From: Fennellomyces sp. T-0311
Lineage: Eukaryota > Mucoromycota > Mucoromycetes > Mucorales > Lichtheimiaceae
NCBI GenBank assembly: GCA_025266875.1
Contig: JALLLT010000049.1
Location: 239,671 to 303,670 of the forward strand
Direction: 5' to 3'
Length of the DNA stretch: 64,000 bases
Shown: in pieces, positions 59,064 through 64,000 of the stretch
Numbering within the stretch: position 1 is the stretch's first letter
Layout of the letters: every line of letters begins with the position of its first letter
The notes under the pieces: model-generated
What the model saw: the letters and a program-made list of their open reading frames with translations, nothing else
Database searches by the model: none
Told to the model about the DNA's origin: nothing
Made by a program: the position numbers and the translations under genes

Positions 59064-59150
59064 TTTATTTATTCTCTCATGCACCGTCAACTAAAGTATA
59101 TATTATATCAGTAGTACAATTATTATTGAAATTTTTACTTATAATATATA

Positions 59151-59295
59151 CAGTGGAACCCCACTTTTTGCACCTCCGCTTTTTGCACCCCCGCTTTTTG
59201 CACACCTCCGCTTTTTGCACACCCCCGCTTTTTGCATCAAGCTTGGGCAAAAACTCGCTCAGCACTTAAGAAAATTGCACACCCCGCTTTTTGCA
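59151..59295. repeat. Terminal region of a pogo-type element with repeated CCGCTTTTTGCA
   Basis: After TA (59149-59150) the sequence starts CAGTGGAACCCC, a typical pogo/Tigger-type TIR start. CC(T/C)CCGCTTTTTGCA or close forms follow five times in a row (59161-59235) and once more at 59283-59295. The copies are 15-17 bp apart. This probably marks the 3' end of the element whose transposase ends at 59422. The opposite TIR was not found in the window. Confidence 0.7.
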
Positions 59296-59421
59296 CTTTG
59301 CACTTCCAAAATTGGGATGTGCAATTTTCCGCTTATATTGTATTTCCATATATCTGACTGCTGATAGCGAGATTCGAACGGAGTAGCTTCATCTATAACA
59401 CATGGCAGAAGTATACTATTT

Positions 59422-60374
59422 TTATTGGTTGAAAAAAGAGGTCAGCACCGATTGGCTTGCCCGACTCTTCTTACGAAAATGATCGCGCACTTTCCGCAAG
59501 TCATCTTTGAGTTTTCCATGCTCTAGTTCGTTCAAAACACTAAGCGCACTATCAATCATACTGGCTTTTTCTTTAAACGTGTACTCTGGAATGAGGGAAG
59601 CAACAGTATCCTGCTGCTGTGATTCATCACTTGCTTCTACAGAAGATTCACTTGCAAGCTCCTCCTCGAGGAGAGTACTGATAATTTCATCATTGGAACG
59701 CACTTGATGGCAAGCACTAGCTTCCTCAGGTGGATTTGCGTCAAAGTCCATGGCTTCTGTAGAATCTTCTCCATAAATGTGATCCAAATGGTCACGGATC
59801 TGATTCAGTGCTACTTCTTCTGCTGCATCTAATCCAACATCAGTACCCTCACCCTCCCCATCCAGTACTTTCGTTTTTCTAAAGCAGTTGGTGATAGTGG
59901 TTGGTGTAACCTTATTCCAAGCACAATGTGCCCACTTAAGACCTGTAAGGACGTCAACGCGAAATGTGTTTCCATCATTTGCAGTAAGGCCTTTCTCCAT
60001 GCGAAACTTGATCTTTTCATATGCATGTTCATACTGTAGATTCCTATTGATTTAATAGCGGATAAATTAAATTACTGTCAAATTATGTTAGGTAGATAAT
60101 GACAACATACTTGGCGTGCACTTTAAAGCTCTTAATGATGCCAGCATCTAATGGCTGCATCATTGAAGTTGTATTGGGTGGCAAGTATAACAGCTCAACG
60201 TTTGTCAGCTCGTAATTTGCAAAGTGTCCCGCGAAGTTATCCAGGAGCAAAAGAATCTTGCGGTTTTGATACTTAATGGCTCTGTCCAGTCTTCGCAAAT
60301 ACAAGGTAAATATATCATGGGTCATCCAGGCATTCGCATTGATATAGTAGTCGCTAATATTGACCTTATCCTTA
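59422..60374 (-). pseudogene. pogo-type DDE_1 transposase, 5' part cut off by Harbinger element 2
   Basis: Exons 60111-60374 and 59422-60043 (intron 60044-60110) encode the C-terminal half. DYYINANAWMTHDIFTLYLR and KILLLLDNFAGH (catalytic Asp) are followed by NVELLYLPPNTTSMMQPLDA (third Asp in QPLDAG). Next come ITNCFRKTKVL and a long acidic tail ending SVLTSFFNQ-stop. This is the DDE_1/pogo family. The coding frame is open up to 60374, where Harbinger element 2 begins (TTA duplication 60372-60374). The N-terminal DNA-binding part should continue past 63664, but I could not recognise it there. As it stands the gene is disrupted. Confidence 0.78.
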
Positions 60375-60642
60375 GGGTGTTCTCATTTTGCTCCGAACAG
60401 AGAGACGAAAATGGATTCAAACTATTTCAAAGTCCTCTCCGGTTAGATCATCCAAAAAGGTGCACCAAACAGAGAGATTTTCCTTTTCTGTACATCAACC
60501 AAATCGATGAACGAATATGCGATTTTTTTCTCTTTTCCTTAAGCATTGACGCGCCCGATTGCATATAAAAGGTGCAGAGCGACGATAATGTTGATTAAAA
60601 GTTATTTTTATCTATCTCTTCAAACTTTTTGTGATCTCTAAC

Positions 60643-61383
60643 ATGCGTAACAACAACACCAATGCCACCTTCAACATTGTGATGTGGAATCCCCGTCAGG
60701 AACAGCAAGAGCAGCAGCAACAACCTCAACCTCAGCAGCAGCAATAGCCTGCAGAGGCATTACCATCGACAAGAACTTCTGCTTCCGCTGTGAGAGCACC
60801 CAATCGCAGATGGGAAGATGGTCATGTCGAAGCATTGATAGATGCTGTCAGTGCTAGATATGACACACTTATAAGCACGATCGAAACGCGAGCCAAGGGA
60901 GCCATCTGGGACCAGATCGAACAGGTGTATACCCAAACCGATTCTGTGGGCCGCTCAAAGGAAGCCTTGCAAAAGAAGTGGGGTGACTTGGTAGACATCT
61001 ACCGCGATGTCCGGACCGTGGTACAAGACCAATCTGGCGAGAATGGCCCTCCTGGTCAAGAACGATGGGAATACTATGATGCCATGGATAGCATTGTCGG
61101 CAGCGATCCAGCAATTGTTCCACCGGCCACCATGGACTCCATCAGTAGCCTTGTTCGGAACAGACAACGCAGCGACGAGGATGGAGTTAATGAGCGGCCA
61201 GCACAAAGACGCCGAACCACCGCGTTCCAAGAGCAGGTCCTCGAAAATGCTAACCAGCAGATGGATCGCCTGATAGCCAGTATTGGCGAGTCTTTCCGTC
61301 GGTTTGAGGAGGCCGAGGATCGTCGTGCACGAGATTTGAGGCAGCGGAAAACCGACGCCATTCGGAGTACCTTCAGACACTGA
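60643..61383 (+). pseudogene. Myb/SANT-like protein of Harbinger element 2 with an internal stop
   Basis: The frame from ATG 60643 reads MRNNNTNATFNIVMW, a Gln-rich run, then an in-frame TAG (60745-60747) inside the run, then the rest of the protein. Here NRRWEDGHVEALIDAVSARY and AIWDQIEQVYTQ..ALQKKWGDLVDIYRD form a Myb/SANT (MADF-like) domain. A C-terminal coiled segment (FQEQVLENANQQMDRLIASI) follows. No intron is needed. The TAG falls among CAG/CAA codons, so a single C-to-T change could explain it. Translation from a downstream start (GTG 60790 or an unseen ATG) would still include the whole DNA-binding domain, so partial function cannot be excluded. Confidence 0.75.
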
Positions 61384-61531
61384 GGGAACTTTTTGGTCGC
61401 CCTGGCAACAGTGGTGGCCCAAACAATGGAAGCACAAGTGGTACTGAAGCAGAGCAAGTCGATAATTATGATGATCAATAAATGACTTTATTTAACTTCT
61501 ACTTAACTTTTATAATGTTTGTTTTATTTTA

Positions 61532-63370
61532 CTACAATCTACGACTGGCTTCATACAATTCATCTCTTAATCTATCGCGTACTGTGACATCTTGCTGACG
61601 CAACGACGCAGTGTCTCCAGCACCGCGCTGGTGTCCTGAACCCATTACAGAAATGCGTCCTGTGCCTTCATCTTCTTCCGTATTCAATGGAAAAAGTTCA
61701 TTGGAATGAGGATCATGCCGTTCGATGCAGATATTGTGCAATATACAGCATGCGTATATTGCCAATGTCAATCGCTCATGATCCTTAAGATAAAGGTAAT
61801 GGCGCAGGAATCTCCAACGAGAAACAAGGCAACCGAAGGCTCGTTCAATAGCCATACGCATGGAAGAGTGGACGAAGTTGAACTTCTTCTCGGCAAGATC
61901 TGTTGCTGTCCGTGAATAGGGCACCATTATTGTGGGTCGTAGTGGATACGCAGAGTCTTTCAAGTACAAACAGCTTCATGTCAGTAATATTCATTAAAGC
62001 ACAGAATGCTTGAAATACTAACCGGCAAGGATATATGTTCCATTTGGGCACCATTGTTCAGTTTCGTTTATTAGCTTCATATTGAGGGAGCTATTGGCAA
62101 ATGTACGTGCATCATGGGTTCGACCTTATAGATTGATTTGAAAATACATTAGACTGAGTAATATATCGATATTATAATACGTAATTGACAATACCTGATT
62201 GACCAGCTTGTGATATCGTTTAAACGAGGAAAGGCTTTCGAATGACGAGACCAAAAATAAGATAATGTTTTATTGAGGAAAACTGCTCTCTATTTATACT
62301 GTTGATGAGTTCGGGACGAAGAAGGCGAATGCTTTGTCTAATAAGCCTATGATCCATGTTATTGCCGACTTTCATATGATCTTGCCTTATAGATGAAGGA
62401 GCCGAAGAACATATGGAACCAAGTTAAAGGAGTTGCCTTACAATCGGTAAACCCGAATCAAGGTTGCACATAAGAGCAAATAAGGCAATCGATAACTGTA
62501 CGGTTGTTGATGTCGTAATGACAGTGGATGTAGCATAAAGAAGGAAAAGCATGTAACCATGGGTGATAGTGTATGTCGGGAATACGACACAGCTTCTATG
62601 TATGAGAATCTCCCATCAGTAGTACAAACAGCAAGTAAGTTGATGGAATGGTGCAATTTACGATCCCAGAAGCGCTGTCCATTGCTAGCAGGCTTGTGGA
62701 TTACAATGAGTTTGCCATCCATGGCTCCGATGGCTCCTTGTAATCTTCTGCCTGCATCGTTGGTGCTCGCCAGCCCAGTAGGTGCCGAAAACGCTTGGGC
62801 AGCTTGCTGTGCTTCTTCTGGTGTGCTTGGCCATCTGATCTGTTGCCGGTGAACGTCACAGATGGCATTTAGGAATCGCATCGTGAAGTTGTGATACGAT
62901 TCTTGGCTCAAACCAAATTGCGTTTCGAACATGCGGTATCCAACATGAGTGTTTGCGAAACGCCACACCACACAGCAGACTTGAATGTACACTGGGGTCA
63001 TTCGAGGAGAGTCTGAGGCAAATGCTTCGTGCGTCAACAAGGTACTGATAAGCCATTCCAAAGTTGACTTCTTCATGCGATAATGCCATCTGTAACTGTC
63101 ATAGCCATCGTCGTCATTCAGGTTTGGATGCGTCAATGTCCAGAATTGCGCACCATGCGTTCGGCTAACTTTTGCTGCACGAAAGTGGTGAGGTAAGCTT
63201 GCAAAAGCTGCAACAATGCTCGCATCAATAAAGCGGATAGCCTGTACTGATGGCGCAATAAGTTCTGTTAGCCGTTGCATAAATGCTGCTCGACGGCGTC
63301 TTCTTTCTGCAGCATTATTATGTCTGGGACGTTGGATCAGAATTGGCGGTGGAATGCTGTTGTTGTTCAT
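61532..63370 (-). pseudogene. Harbinger element 2 transposase, broken by a solo LTR
   Basis: Without the inserted LTR, the exons are 62595-63370 plus 62195-62208, then 62023-62124 and 61532-61956, totalling 438 residues with phases intact. The N-terminus is Arg-rich (NNAAERRRRRAAFMQRLTEL). Motifs: GAMDGKLIVIHKP (first Asp), GRTHDARTFANSSL, DSAYPLRPTIMVPY (second Asp) and RMAIERAFGCLVSRWRFL (Glu), the DDE_Tnp_4 triad. The start at 63370 (MNNNSIPPP) is preferred to a longer frame at 63535. The LTR at 62209-62589 interrupts codon Ala of 'YIEAGQSG' and adds stops, so the enzyme cannot be made. Otherwise the frame is clean, which suggests that the insertion is what killed it. Confidence 0.85.
62209..62589. 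mobile_element. Solo LTR inside the Harbinger 2 transposase
   Basis: A 381-bp insert runs TGTGATATCG...ATACGACA (TG..CA in both orientations). It is flanked by exact 5-bp repeats CAGCT (62204-62208 and 62590-62594). The end TGTCGGGAATACGACA can form a hairpin. Removing the insert and one CAGCT restores the transposase frame. No internal retrotransposon coding sequence remains, so it is a solo LTR left by recombination. Confidence 0.85.
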
Positions 63371-63664
63371 AGTAAAGAAATGTTGGTAATAAAAAAAATA
63401 GTAGAAGAAGATAGAGAGACAATGAGAAACAAGAGGCATATATTTTGTAATACTCTGATCGCATTTTAAAGCACAGAAGAAGTGACAGTTTCCTTTTATA
63501 TCGATCGGAGCGAGTCTTCGCGGTGGTATTTCCACCGAGAAGCAGTTACCAAAGTAGGAGACATCCGCGAACCCTAATTTTGGAAGGTGGAATGGAAAAA
63601 TTATTTCCCATCATCAATTTTGGAAATGGGGTTCTCTGTTCGGAGCATAATGAGAGCACCCTTA

Positions 63665-64000
63665 TTTGCCTTTTGCATTTATAAGTACCGAGTTCAATAC
63701 TAGTATAGTGATCACTTAAGTCGTTCTCAAGCATCCACCAAACTCTTCCGGTAGAGCTGTTTTTAGAAAGGTTTTTCAGACACCGAAGAAAAATTTCCAA
63801 AACGGGGTTGGCCGATGGAACCAAATTGGGCAAGAAGTATGGAGGAACGAAACGATGCTCCGTACTGAGGTCAAAAGAGAAAAAGGAAATCCACTTCATC
63901 GAAAAAGGAATGTACATGTAACACATGTATTATGCAAGCGATTCGACATACCTCTCATATTTAGTAACTGAAAAGTGCGTGTCTTTACTCGTATCATCAC
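63665..64000. other. Right flank of Harbinger element 2, no gene recognised
   Basis: This should be the continuation of the pogo-type element that was split at TTA. A minus-strand frame (63546-63926, crossing the boundary) reads STGRVWWMLENDLSDHYTSI, but I do not recognise it as a pogo N-terminus. The window ends before any matching pogo TIR. Confidence 0.35.

Larger units (their letters stand above)
60375..63661. mobile_element. PIF/Harbinger element 2, nested in the pogo-type element
   Basis: The termini start GGGTG(T/C)TCTCATT(T/A)TGCTCC; 29-bp inverted repeats at 60375-60403 and 63633-63661 differ at two positions. TTA direct repeats flank both ends (60372-60374, 63662-63664), the TWA duplication typical of this superfamily. 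The element carries a Myb-like gene (60643-61383, plus) and a DDE transposase gene (61532-63370, minus), here convergent rather than divergent as in element 1. Both genes are damaged, the transposase by a solo LTR. Inserting the flanks together restores a continuous frame around the pogo transposase's NKDKVNISDYY. Confidence 0.85.

Noticed and set aside
59360..59400. A GAGATTCGAAC sequence resembling a minus-strand tRNA T-arm
   Set aside because: The flanking bases do not form a five-pair T-stem, and no D-arm, anticodon arm or acceptor stem can be drawn.
46582..60747. An altered genetic code with TAA/TAG read as glutamine
   Set aside because: Intact genes in the window use TAA and TAG as normal stops (GGC1 and the Myb-like gene end in TAG; the hydrolase and the beta-lactamase-fold gene end in TAA), so stops within transposon genes are mutations.

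Overview
The window looks like nuclear DNA of a filamentous fungus, most probably an early-diverging (Mucoromycota/Mucorales-type) one. The evidence is intron-rich genes with introns of about 45-90 bp with GT..AG ends, AT-rich spacers, a GGC1-type mitochondrial carrier, NRT2-type nitrate transporters and a rich set of eukaryotic DNA transposons. The organism call is an inference. All gene models were assembled by hand from splice-site phase, because several genes have exons too short to stand out as open reading frames.

Left part (1-5 kb): a tnp2/CACTA-type transposase gene runs off the left edge on the minus strand, next to a divergent plus-strand ORF of unknown function and a small GGTTAA-rich inverted-repeat element. 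Housekeeping block (7-14 kb): two paralogous coiled-coil genes of unknown function (7251-7964 plus, 11568-12113 minus) enclose a serine hydrolase of the HSL type and an eIF4E-2/4EHP cap-binding protein in six exons. Next comes the mitochondrial GTP/GDP carrier GGC1 in six exons. Metabolic block (19-30.5 kb): a quinone-oxidoreductase-like enzyme with a decayed tandem copy, a membrane-anchored beta-lactamase-fold protein with a GC-AG intron, and two tandem NRT2 nitrate transporter genes with identical coding-exon lengths.

Regions 14.9-19.1, 26.1-28.8 and 30.5-42.6 kb are AT-rich or decayed; I recognise no intact gene there, only a LINE-like tail and unidentified coding remnants.

Right part (43-64 kb): a transposon nest. 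(a) A 1,396-residue gene with a zinc-binding DUF6729-like head, a DDE-like core and an RNase D/WRN-type 3'-5' exonuclease domain is split by a 3.0-kb TIR element (26-bp perfect TIRs) carrying a decayed DDE transposase. (b) A Mutator-like transposase gene continues in phase through a SWIM finger, an OTU cysteine-protease domain and an RTC4-like domain, and is broken by a solo LTR. (c) A complete PIF/Harbinger element (18-bp TIRs, 3-bp duplication) has intact transposase and Myb-like genes. (d) A pogo-type element is interrupted by a second Harbinger element (TTA duplication), whose transposase is in turn broken by a solo LTR (5-bp duplication). Several premature stops in these genes fit C-to-T changes, mostly at glutamine codons.

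The most unusual items are the Mutator-SWIM-OTU-RTC4 polyprotein and the DUF6729/exonuclease gene.
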